Assembly: GCF_004125825.1 (NCBI RefSeq)
Contig: NZ_QQWI01000015.1
Coordinates: forward strand, 1-64,000
From: Fusibacter sp. A1
Lineage (GTDB): Bacteria; Bacillota; Clostridia; Peptostreptococcales; Acidaminobacteraceae
Direction of reading: 5' to 3'
Length of the DNA stretch: 64,000 nt
The notes under the pieces are model-generated. The model saw only the letters and a program-made list of their open reading frames with translations. It did no database searches and was not told the DNA's origin. The position numbers and the translations under genes were made by a program. Of this stretch, positions 1-6,164 are shown piece by piece. The stretch's first letter is position 1. Each line of letters starts with the position of its first letter.

Positions 1-9
1 AAATCAAAG

Positions 10-126
<117 letters not shown>

Positions 127-135
127 TTGAAAAAG

Positions 136-166
136 ACACATCAGTTTATAACTGGTGTGTTTTTTC
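136..166 (+). terminator. rRNA operon terminator
   Basis: An 11-bp stem (ACACATCAGTT with AACTGGTGTGT) closes a 3-nt loop and is followed by a run of T. It lies about 10 bases after the 5S 3' end. Confidence 0.85.
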
Positions 167-223
167 GTATGTACAGAATGATTTATTGGACAGCAACGAT
201 CTTTTGTTCCCAGTGGCCGGTCC

Positions 224-274
224 GTGAACAAAGTACGTTCACTTCCACCGGTTGCGAGTAAAAAACACTCGCAA
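224..274. repeat. Two adjacent short palindromes (AAAGTAC-loop hairpins)
   Basis: At 224-242, GTGAAC and GTTCAC flank the 7-nt loop AAAGTAC. At 252-274, TTGCGAGT and ACTCGCAA flank the loop AAAAAAC. The second hairpin ends one base before a duplicated 5S 3' end. Similar stem - 7-nt loop - stem units occur at 391-410, 420-442, 462-484, 5181-5203, 5368-5390 and 5421-5439. They have no terminator-like T tract. Confidence 0.8.
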
Positions 275-275
275 G

Positions 276-331
276 GATAGAACGTTGCCTATTTGAAAAA
301 GACACATCAGTTTAACTGGTGTGTTTTTTCG
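276..331 (+). repeat. Duplicated 5S 3' end plus terminator
   Basis: Bases 276-331 repeat bases 110-168 almost exactly (GATAGAACGTTGCC, then TATTTGAAAAAGACACATC and the terminator hairpin). The only difference is a 3-base deletion in the terminator loop. It holds only the last ~17 bases of 5S rRNA, so it is not a functional gene, but the terminator hairpin (302-328) is intact. The copy lies 166 bases after the original and directly follows a palindrome. Confidence 0.9.
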
Positions 332-384
332 TTTTTGGTAAAAGGGGTTGGAGAGACCTTATCTGGGGTCGGGCTCCGTGAACT

Positions 385-495
385 CTGCCCGTGAATGAAA
401 TACAATTCACTTACGCAGTCTACGAATAAAAAGCATTCGTAGCACGATTCACTTACAGCCCCCACGAGCAAAGTTCGCTCGTGGTACGTTCGTAG
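385..495. repeat. Palindrome cluster between the 5S repeat and the first protein gene
   Basis: The 169-541 interval has no gene. Its second half holds a nested hairpin at 385-418 (outer CTGC/GCAG, inner GTGAAT/ATTCAC), CTACGAAT/ATTCGTAG at 420-442 with loop AAAAAGC, and CCACGAGC/GCTCGTGG at 462-484 with loop AAAGTTC. A half-element (TACGTTCGTAG) lies at 485-495. The nested unit recurs near-identically at 5415-5447, next to trpA. Confidence 0.8.
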
Positions 496-541
496 TATGA
501 TATACTTAATATGGTATATATGTTAATAAAGGAGCGGGGAT

Positions 542-1885
542 ATGAGGGATGTTTGTCAGTATTGTGGTGAGATTAAGCGTGTGAAGGGGTTTGGTAGCAA
601 GAATTACTGTAAGAGCTGTGCTAAGTTGATCGGGGCTAAGGGTGAGGTTAAGGTTAAGGTCAAGGTTAAGGTTAAGGTCAAGGAGGAGGAGGATCATGTT
701 GCTGAGCGTCCTCGAGTCGATGTAAAGGATGTTGAAAATAGGTATGCTCAGTCTTATTCTACTGAGAGGGTTGTGGAATCTTCTTCTATGGACAGTGGCG
801 ATTTAAAGCCATTTGTCGGAACTCGTGTCGATAATCAAACTTATCTTAATAGATATAAGTTAGCTAAGTCTGATGCCTTTAAATACTTAAGTGTTTTCTA
901 TGGATTCTCTGCCTTGATTCTAATTACGAGACTATCGATAGAGCAAATGCCCCTTCAGATACTGCTGATTATACTATTCGGTACAGCTTGTATTGCTACT
1001 TACTTGAGTTTTGAGAATACGATGAAAGCAGATTTGGCCTATAAGCAAGGTCTTTTGCAAAAACATCCGACAATTGCCGATGACCATAACCGCTATTTTA
1101 CAATTTCTACATTGCTGCTTGACGGTCAGGTGCTCAAAAGTAAGAACCTCGAGTTGAGAGATTTGCTTTGTCAGATTTGTGAGGTTGTCTATGATCTGCG
1201 CAACTCTGTGTGGATTCAAGAAATCAGCAGGTCGGGTGAAGGATCGATGTTACAACTACTTTCAATAAGGTGGACCGCCTTGTCCAGGCTGGTTTTCACT
1301 TATGGTTTTGGTTTATTTCTTATTTTGATTTTGACCAGTCACAATGCGAATCTGTTCTATTTGATTTTTATAGTGTTCCAGCTAACGGTGATTGCTATAA
1401 GTTATGTGACGGTGATGGATAAGACATTGGCTCTATATGAAAGTGATGGGCAGTTGGAGAATATCTGTATCTATGAATTTAATATTCCACTTTTTAAAAG
1501 AGAGAAGAATAGCGGTAAGATAAAACTATTTCTGGGTGCGGACATTGATCTTGAAAAGGAGCAACGGTGTGTGGTTTCTAGCACGTTCAACTCTATTGCC
1601 TTTTCGGTGCTCTTGAGTGAAGATCTTGAATATGGGGTTGAACCACCTGTTATGTCATCAGAGCCTGCAGGTCTTTTGGCTGATATAGAAGTCGATGAGG
1701 TTTCACCTATATCCAGTGAGGAGATGATTCTTTCAAGATGCGGTCATCTTGGCAGCTATGAGCAGGCTATCGTACTTGGAATCGCTCTTGATCTACTAAA
1801 GGAAGGTTATGATTTTGAACGAGCGCTCGCCATCCCTCTCAACCACGTCGATAAGAATGTCAACTTGTTCTCTAACCCTTGGTAA
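542..1885 (+). CDS. Zinc-ribbon membrane protein of unknown function
   Basis: A 447-residue protein. The first 30 residues hold two Cys pairs (CQYC and CKSC) that look like a zinc ribbon, followed by a run of six Val-Lys dipeptides (about residues 35-47). Two pairs of hydrophobic segments lie near residues 118-160 and 245-290, so the protein is probably a four-helix membrane protein with cytosolic N- and C-terminal parts. The start follows AAAGGAG by 8 bases. I do not recognise the family. The Val-Lys run is encoded by a hexanucleotide repeat (near 646-683). It stands alone between the rRNA repeat region and a separate extended -10 promoter at 1888-1896. Confidence 0.8.
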   Translation: MRDVCQYCGEIKRVKGFGSKNYCKSCAKLIGAKGEVKVKVKVKVKVKEEEDHVAERPRVDVKDVENRYAQSYSTERVVESSSMDSGDLKPFVGTRVDNQTYLNRYKLAKSDAFKYLSVFYGFSALILITRLSIEQMPLQILLIILFGTACIATYLSFENTMKADLAYKQGLLQKHPTIADDHNRYFTISTLLLDGQVLKSKNLELRDLLCQICEVVYDLRNSVWIQEISRSGEGSMLQLLSIRWTALSRLVFTYGFGLFLILILTSHNANLFYLIFIVFQLTVIAISYVTVMDKTLALYESDGQLENICIYEFNIPLFKREKNSGKIKLFLGADIDLEKEQRCVVSSTFNSIAFSVLLSEDLEYGVEPPVMSSEPAGLLADIEVDEVSPISSEEMILSRCGHLGSYEQAIVLGIALDLLKEGYDFERALAIPLNHVDKNVNLFSNPW

Positions 1886-1887
1886 TG

Positions 1888-1896
1888 TGCTATACT
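1888..1896 (+). promoter_or_regulatory. Extended -10 promoter element
   Basis: TGCTATACT is a good extended -10 box 39 bases before the next start codon. No convincing -35 box is visible. Confidence 0.4.
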
Positions 1897-1934
1897 GTTA
1901 GGGGTAATTGATAATTTTATTTAAGGAGCATGTG

Positions 1935-2243
1935 ATGGAATTTTTGCAAAACGAATTTGGGATATTTTTAATATCATATATACTGACAATCGCGATAACA
2001 ACAGTTGGAATCGTAAAGAAACAGCAAAAAGAGTTAAAGATCTACTTAGTCAGAAACTTTGGTGCGAAGTATCGGATGATCACTTTTTTAGGCATGATGT
2101 CATTGGTTGTAAGTTTACCGATGATCTTATCGTATCTTTCGTTTTCGAATATGGCATCTGCCATGCCTATGGGTTTTGCGCTTGCGATTTATGTGACTTT
2201 GAACAGAGTAAGGATTACTGAAGAAGATTTGTCTGAAGAATAG
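1935..2243 (+). CDS. Small membrane protein, unknown
   Basis: A 102-residue protein. The start at 1935 is chosen because AAGGAG lies 7 bases upstream; an in-frame upstream start at 1908 has no such site. There are two hydrophobic segments (about residues 8-25 and 53-88, the second probably a helical pair), separated by a basic stretch rich in Lys. No catalytic motif is visible and I do not recognise the family. It ends 8 bases before the next gene, so the two are probably co-transcribed. Confidence 0.7.
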   Translation: MEFLQNEFGIFLISYILTIAITTVGIVKKQQKELKIYLVRNFGAKYRMITFLGMMSLVVSLPMILSYLSFSNMASAMPMGFALAIYVTLNRVRITEEDLSEE

Positions 2244-2251
2244 GGGTAACT

Positions 2252-2668
2252 ATGTCTATGATTGAGAGTATCCGTAAATTTCGTCAAAAGGAATTTGATT
2301 TGAGTTGTTCAGAAGCCACGCTGTACGCTGCTAATGAATCCTATGCCTTGCAGCTCGATGAAGAGGCTTTAAAGATGATGGCTGGTTTTAGCGGTGGAAT
2401 CATGCGAGAAGATATCTGCGGTGTCGTTACAGGTAGTATTGCTGTTTTAAGTGTTCTATTTACGGATGGGGTCGCTCACCAGAGCCCTGTATTGAAACAG
2501 GCGGTAGACCATTATATGACTTCATTCGAGGCTGAGTTCGGCTCGACGAGTTGCAAAGTTTTAAAAGGAACCCATCGAGATAAGGTTGAGGATTCCTGTG
2601 ACCCTGTAATTTTTAAGAATGCTGAGTTGCTAAACCAGGTCATTGAAGAATACAATAAGAATAGGTAG
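2252..2668 (+). CDS. C_GCAxxG_C_C-type redox protein
   Basis: A 138-residue protein resembling the C_GCAxxG_C_C family: an N-terminal Cys (LSCSEA, about residue 20), a Gly-rich centre (GFSGGIMREDICGVVTG) and further Cys residues in the C-terminal half (STSCKVL, EDSCDP). Known family members are small and presumed redox-active. Here the usual central Gly-Cys is replaced by Gly-Gly, so one conserved Cys appears to be missing. It follows the small membrane protein gene by 8 bases and is followed by a hairpin. Confidence 0.7.
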   Translation: MSMIESIRKFRQKEFDLSCSEATLYAANESYALQLDEEALKMMAGFSGGIMREDICGVVTGSIAVLSVLFTDGVAHQSPVLKQAVDHYMTSFEAEFGSTSCKVLKGTHRDKVEDSCDPVIFKNAELLNQVIEEYNKNR

Positions 2669-2674
2669 GATAGA

Positions 2675-2704
2675 AGTCGCACCCTTTGGTTGCGACTTTC
2701 TTTG
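2675..2704 (+). terminator. Probable intrinsic terminator
   Basis: AGTCGCA and TGCGACT form a 7-bp stem around a 9-nt loop, followed by TTCTTT. It lies just after the redox protein gene and 14 bases before the WYL regulator start, so it could also act within that regulator's leader. Confidence 0.55.
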
Positions 2705-2717
2705 AAGGAAGGTATAG

Positions 2718-3620
2718 ATGAAATCAGAACGGTTACTTCAAATCATGTTGATGATGTTGAATCACAATCTTGTTACTGCAAAAGAACTTTCCATACGCTA
2801 CGGGGTATCCATCAGGACGATCCAAAGGGATATGGACGCGCTCAGCCGCATGGGTATTCCGATACACTCTGAACAAGGGGTCCATGGCGGGTATAGTATT
2901 CCGACGGGGTATCGTATCGACAGGCATACTTTAACAAGCAAGGAACAAGCACTGATTTTAAGAACACTAAGAAGCGTGAGCGGTATGGTGGACGATTCAG
3001 ATCTCAATCAGGCGGTTGCCAAGATATCGTCTGTTAGAGCGACTGACGTGCAATTGGAGCCGGTCTGGGTGGATATCCTTCCATGGGATGGGAATGACCA
3101 GTTCTCTGATCTTATTGGCATCATCAAGCAGGCTATTATTGATAAGAAGCGATTAGCTTTTGAGTATGTTAAAGCTAGTGGAACGACCAGCCAACGCAAA
3201 ATAGACCCTTTCAGGGTCCTTCTGAAAGGCTATTCGTGGTATGCATATGGTTTTTGCCATCTTAGAGGGGAAAATAGATTGTTTAAGATTTCTAGAATGA
3301 GGAATCTTAAACGGATAAATGAGAATGTATACACCACCTTTAGCGGAGAAGTTCCATTTGCCAATGGAGAAGGACACGGCGAAGCAATACATGTGAAGTG
3401 TCACAAAAATATTTTTTATAATGGCGATACCTATATTGATCCATCAAAAGTGATCTTCGATGATGAAGGTTACTTTGAGGCGCTGCTTCCTTTCCAAATC
3501 GATCACTGGACCTTTGGGTACTTGCTTAGCCATAGTAACTACATGGAAGTGATTTCACCAAAAGCTGTACGCGATGAGCTATTAAAACGTGCAAAAAAAG
3601 CAGTAGACTTGTATAAGTAA
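2718..3620 (+). CDS. WYL-domain transcriptional regulator (YafY-like)
   Basis: A 300-residue protein. Residues 1-60 form a winged helix-turn-helix of the HTH_11/DeoR type (SIRTIQRDMDALSRMGIP). Residues about 140-215 form the WYL domain (FEYVKASG, DPFRVLLKGYSWYAYGFC), and a WCX-like tail follows. Such proteins are one-component transcription factors that respond to a small ligand, often nucleic-acid or nucleotide derived. The target is unknown. GAAGG lies upstream of the ATG. The neighbours give no clear clue to its regulon; the redox protein upstream or the zinc-ribbon protein downstream are the simplest candidates. Confidence 0.88.
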   Translation: MKSERLLQIMLMMLNHNLVTAKELSIRYGVSIRTIQRDMDALSRMGIPIHSEQGVHGGYSIPTGYRIDRHTLTSKEQALILRTLRSVSGMVDDSDLNQAVAKISSVRATDVQLEPVWVDILPWDGNDQFSDLIGIIKQAIIDKKRLAFEYVKASGTTSQRKIDPFRVLLKGYSWYAYGFCHLRGENRLFKISRMRNLKRINENVYTTFSGEVPFANGEGHGEAIHVKCHKNIFYNGDTYIDPSKVIFDDEGYFEALLPFQIDHWTFGYLLSHSNYMEVISPKAVRDELLKRAKKAVDLYK

Positions 3621-3705
3621 CTTTAAATACGACATAGACTGACATGGTTGTAGTGGTAGACTGGCTTTAGATAAAGGATTGTCTTATGTGATCAGGAGGT
3701 CGATT

Positions 3706-3963
3706 ATGAACGATTTGATTTGTCAAAGCTGTGCAATGCCGATGAGCAACGAGAAAATGATGGGTACTGAAAAGGACGGAAGTGTGAATAGGGATTATTG
3801 TACCTACTGTTATCAGGAAGGAAAATTTACTGATGATATGAAAAATTTGGTAGAAATGATAGCCGTTTGTATACCACATATGGTTTCTGAAGGGTTGAGT
3901 GAAATCGACGCAAAAAATATTTTGCAAAATACACTTCCGAATTTGAAAAGATGGAGTGTATGA
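3706..3963 (+). CDS. Putative zinc-ribbon domain protein
   Basis: An 85-residue protein. The start at 3706 is set by AGGAGG 7 bases upstream; the in-frame ATG at 3679 lacks a site. The N-terminal half is the small zinc-ribbon type with CQSCAMPMS, then GSVNRDYCTYCYQEGKF. The four Cys residues are suited to bind one zinc. Proteins of this type often sit beside transcriptional regulators, as here after the WYL protein. The precise function is unknown. Confidence 0.82.
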   Translation: MNDLICQSCAMPMSNEKMMGTEKDGSVNRDYCTYCYQEGKFTDDMKNLVEMIAVCIPHMVSEGLSEIDAKNILQNTLPNLKRWSV

Positions 3964-4004
3964 AACGACAAAAAAAGAGCTGTTTCATTAAGACAGAATA
4001 GTCA

Positions 4005-4057
4005 AACATTTTTAAAACTTCTTAGTGTTTTCAACACTTTTAAGTTTTAAAAATGTT
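4005..4057. repeat. Long AT-rich inverted repeat
   Basis: Two 25-base arms (4005-4029 and 4033-4057) are complementary apart from a 3-base internal mismatch: outer AACATTTTTAAAACTT, inner AGTGTT, loop TTC. It lies between the zinc-ribbon gene and the tRNA promoter. It could be a bidirectional terminator, but its stem is long for that. Confidence 0.75.
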
Positions 4058-4096
4058 GTCTTTCGGGTATGTCAAAAAAAAAGATTATAAAACCCG

Positions 4097-4125
4097 TTGA
4101 CATTCTTTTGAGTCTAGTATATGAT
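4097..4125 (+). promoter_or_regulatory. tRNA operon promoter
   Basis: A perfect -35 (TTGACA, 4097-4102), a 17-base spacer and a near-consensus -10 (TATGAT, 4120-4125), about 40 bases before tRNA-Asn. Confidence 0.85.
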
Positions 4126-4165
4126 AATCATGTCGCCTCGAGAGAGAGACGAAGACCTAACAGAT

Positions 4166-4240
4166 TCCAAGGTAGCTCAACGGTGGAGCAACCGGCTGTT
4201 AACCGGTAGGCTGTGGGTTCGAGTCCCACCCTTGGAGCCA
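4166..4240 (+). tRNA. tRNA-Asn (GTT)
   Basis: Acceptor TCCAAGG pairs with CCTTGGA. The anticodon loop CTGTTAA reads GTT, the T loop is GTTCGAGTC, and the CCA end is encoded. First gene of a seven-tRNA operon. Confidence 0.95.
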
Positions 4241-4282
4241 CTAATTTTATCACCCAGATAAAATGCACACACCATTAAAAAT

Positions 4283-4358
4283 GGGAGCATAGCTCAGCTG
4301 GGAGAGCGCTTGCCTTACAAGCAAGATGTCATAGGTTCGATCCCTATTGTTCCCACCA
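4283..4358 (+). tRNA. tRNA-Val (TAC)
   Basis: Acceptor GGGAGCA pairs with TGTTCCC (with a G-U pair). The anticodon loop CTTACAA reads TAC, the T loop is GGTTCGATC, and CCA is encoded. Confidence 0.95.
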
Positions 4359-4501
4359 ACTCAATTTTTTATTGCAGATGGTAGGTTTTACGAAGTAAAT
4401 ACCGAGAGTCGAGGCAATAAAAAATGGTCGTTGCATAGCAACGAGAGTACATTAGCGTATTTCGCACTCTGTGCAAAAGTTAATGTCCAAGCATTACAAC
4501 C

Positions 4502-4585
4502 GCGGGTATGGCGGAATTGGCAGACGCGCTAGACTTAGGATCTAGTGACTAGTTCGTGGGGGTTCAAGTCCCTCTACCCGCACCA
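4502..4585 (+). tRNA. tRNA-Leu (TAG)
   Basis: A class II tRNA with a long variable arm. Acceptor GCGGGTA pairs with TACCCGC. The anticodon loop CTTAGGA reads TAG, and CCA is encoded. The spacer before it (4359-4501) holds the palindrome TCGTTGC-ATA-GCAACGA at 4428-4444. Confidence 0.95.
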
Positions 4586-4614
4586 ATTTTATTTTGAAGC
4601 ATCTGCTTCATTAA

Positions 4615-4699
4615 GGAGGAGTTCCCGAGTGGCCAAAGGGGACGGACTGTAAATCCGTTAGCAGAGCTTTCGCTGGTTCGAATCCAGCTTCCTCCACCA
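4615..4699 (+). tRNA. tRNA-Tyr (GTA)
   Basis: Long variable arm. Acceptor GGAGGAG pairs with CTTCCTCC. The anticodon loop CTGTAAA reads GTA, and CCA is encoded. The short spacer before it is mostly the palindrome TGAAGCA-TC-TGCTTCA (4595-4610). Confidence 0.95.
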
Positions 4700-4703
4700 A
4701 TTT

Positions 4704-4778
4704 GCGGAAGTGGCTCAGTGGTAGAGCATCGCCTTGCCAAGGCGAGGGTCGCGAGTTCAAATCTCGTCTTCCGCTCCA
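4704..4778 (+). tRNA. tRNA-Gly (GCC)
   Basis: Acceptor GCGGAAG pairs with CTTCCGC. The anticodon loop TTGCCAA reads GCC, and CCA is encoded. Only 4 bases separate it from tRNA-Tyr. Confidence 0.95.
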
Positions 4779-4823
4779 AATTTTATATCCAAGGTGATTT
4801 ACTTTGTAAATCACTAATTTTAT

Positions 4824-4912
4824 GGAGAGGTACCGAAGCGGTCATAACGGGGCGGTCTTGAAAACCGTTAGGGTGCAAGCCCACGTGGGTTCGAATCCCA
4901 CCCTCTCCGCCA
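4824..4912 (+). tRNA. tRNA-Ser (TGA)
   Basis: Long variable arm. Acceptor GGAGAGG pairs with CCTCTCC. The anticodon loop CTTGAAA reads TGA, and CCA is encoded. The spacer before it holds the palindrome GTGATTTAC-TTT-GTAAATCAC (4794-4814). Confidence 0.95.
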
Positions 4913-4962
4913 TTTTATTTTTCGCAGTGCGAAAATCATGGATATGAATTACAAAATTTTAT

Positions 4963-5038
4963 GCCCAGATAGCTCAGTTGGTAGAGCAGTGGATTGAAGC
5001 TCCACGTGTCGGCGGTTCGACTCCGTCTCTGGGCACCA
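4963..5038 (+). tRNA. tRNA-Phe (GAA)
   Basis: Acceptor GCCCAGA pairs with TCTGGGC. The anticodon loop TTGAAGC reads GAA, the T arm is GGCGGTTCGACTCCG, and CCA is encoded. The spacer before it holds TTTTCGCA-G-TGCGAAAA (4919-4935). Last tRNA of the operon; its final 21 bases are duplicated twice downstream. Confidence 0.95.
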
Positions 5039-5409
5039 TTTGAAAAACATCACGTAGTGATGTTTTTTACTTTTTTGATTTATTATACATAGTCGAACCA
5101 GCCGGATGCTTGCTTGCGCAAGGTTGAGAGATTTAAGCCGCTAAACGTTGTTTACAGTACAAAACAACAGGCGCTGGGCGCTACGAACAAAGTACGTTCG
5201 TAGGCGACTCCGTCTCTGGGCACCAGTTGAAGAACATCACGTAGTGGTGTTTTTTACTTTTTTGATTTATCTGACTTAGTCGAACCAGCTGGAAGCTTGC
5301 TTGCGCAAGATTGAGAGACTTAAGCCGCTAAACGTTGTTTACAGTACAAAACAACAGGCGCTGGGCACTACGAACAAAGTATGTTCGTTGGCGACTCCGT
5401 CTCTGGGCG
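5018..5409 (+). repeat. 187-bp tandem repeat carrying the tRNA-Phe 3' end
   Basis: Unit 1 is 5018-5204, unit 2 is 5205-5391, and a partial third unit is 5392-5409. Each unit starts with the last bases of tRNA-Phe (CGACTCCGTCTCTGGGC). It continues through the terminator, a shared spacer with the palindrome GTTGTTT/AAACAAC (5147-5168 in unit 1), and ends with the hairpin CTACGAAC-AAAGTAC-GTTCGTAG (5181-5203; imperfect copy 5368-5390) plus one G. The period is exactly 187 at both junctions. The units differ at a modest number of positions, so the duplication is not brand new. The 5039-5435 interval contains no protein gene. Confidence 0.92.
5043..5068 (+). terminator. tRNA operon terminator
   Basis: AACATCAC-GTA-GTGATGTT followed by a T tract, 5 bases after the tRNA-Phe CCA. 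A second copy (with one changed base in the stem) lies at 5234-5255 inside the tandem repeat. Confidence 0.85.
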
Positions 5410-5414
5410 AGACG

Positions 5415-5447
5415 CTGCCCGTGAACAGAGTGCGTTCACTTTCGCAG
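5415..5447. repeat. Nested palindrome overlapping the trpA stop codon
   Basis: Outer CTGC/GCAG and inner GTGAAC/GTTCAC around AGAGTGC. The same nested design, with related sequence, is at 385-418. The trpA stop (5436-5438) lies inside the right arm, so the last codons of trpA come from this element. Confidence 0.75.
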
Positions 5448-6164
5448 GGGTGACACTAGTGCCTCTATTTCTTTGAAGTCGCCATTTGCTTGTAAGCGTA
5501 GTATTTCGCTTGCTATGATGATTCCGTCTACTGTACCTGAGAGGTTAGCGATATCTTTTTTTGATTTGATGCCAAAGCCTGCGATGATGGGACCCTGATA
5601 ATGGGTCCTTATTTTTTTTAGGACGGGTTGTAGGTCCTTTTTTGTTCCTGTGGTTGTCCCTGTGATTCCATTTACTGTGACCAGATAGATGAAATCATCT
5701 GCTTGCTCGCAATATTCTTTGATCCTACTTTCGCTTGTGTCTGGTGTGATTAGGGGCACGACTGGCAAGCTGTGTTCTTTAAAGATGGATAGATAGCTTT
5801 CATATGCTTCAAGGGGGAGGTCTGGAATTACAATGGAGCTAAAGTGTGTGGATAAGGAGCCTACTGTCTTATCGATGCCACCGGCTAGGATTGGGTTAAG
5901 ATAGGTCATGAGCGTTAGTTTTACTTGTGGATGATCTCTTTTTATTGAGGAGATATCCACAAGTAATTCCTGAATGGTGGGATGATTTTTTAATGCGAGT
6001 TGATTCGCCTTTTGTAGGGTTTCACCGTCAGCGACGGGGTCTGAAAAAGGAAACCCGATTTCAATTCGTGTGGCACCTGAGTGTATGAAACGCCTGATTA
6101 AGGATAGGCTCTCCATTTTGGTGGGGTAGCCGTAAAGGGCATAGGGCATGACGATCGTTTTCAT
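5436..6164 (-). CDS. trpA: Tryptophan synthase alpha subunit
   Basis: A 242-residue protein that cleaves indole-3-glycerol phosphate to indole and glyceraldehyde-3-phosphate, as alpha partner of TrpB. The catalytic Glu and Asp are seen in IEIGFPFSDPVADGETLQ (about residues 35-52), and the phosphate-binding GFGIKSKKDI lies near residue 197. It is short compared with the usual ~260-270: the N-terminal helix is missing and the protein begins at the first beta strand (MPYALYGYPT). The ATG has AAGGAGG upstream and overlaps the trpB stop by 4 bases. The 3' end lies in a palindromic repeat. Last gene of the trp operon. Confidence 0.95.
   Translation of the reverse strand: MKTIVMPYALYGYPTKMESLSLIRRFIHSGATRIEIGFPFSDPVADGETLQKANQLALKNHPTIQELLVDISSIKRDHPQVKLTLMTYLNPILAGGIDKTVGSLSTHFSSIVIPDLPLEAYESYLSIFKEHSLPVVPLITPDTSESRIKEYCEQADDFIYLVTVNGITGTTTGTKKDLQPVLKKIRTHYQGPIIAGFGIKSKKDIANLSGTVDGIIIASEILRLQANGDFKEIEALVSPLRK

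Noticed and set aside
276-331. A second 5S rRNA gene
   Set aside because: Only the last ~17 bases of 5S are present.
646-683. CRISPR-like or telomere-like repeat
   Set aside because: Six-base units without spacers, in frame inside a protein gene; a simple sequence repeat explains it.
506-697. Minus-strand frame rich in Leu/Asn repeats
   Set aside because: It is the antisense reading of the GTTAAG repeat in the plus-strand zinc-ribbon protein gene, which has a good start site.
4611-4814. Open reading frames on the minus strand across the tRNA genes
   Set aside because: They are read through tRNA-Tyr and tRNA-Gly; conserved tRNA structure explains the sequence, and no ribosome-binding site supports them.
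5100-5400. A second tRNA-Phe gene
   Set aside because: Only the last ~20 bases of the tRNA are repeated; the 5' half, D arm and anticodon arm are missing.
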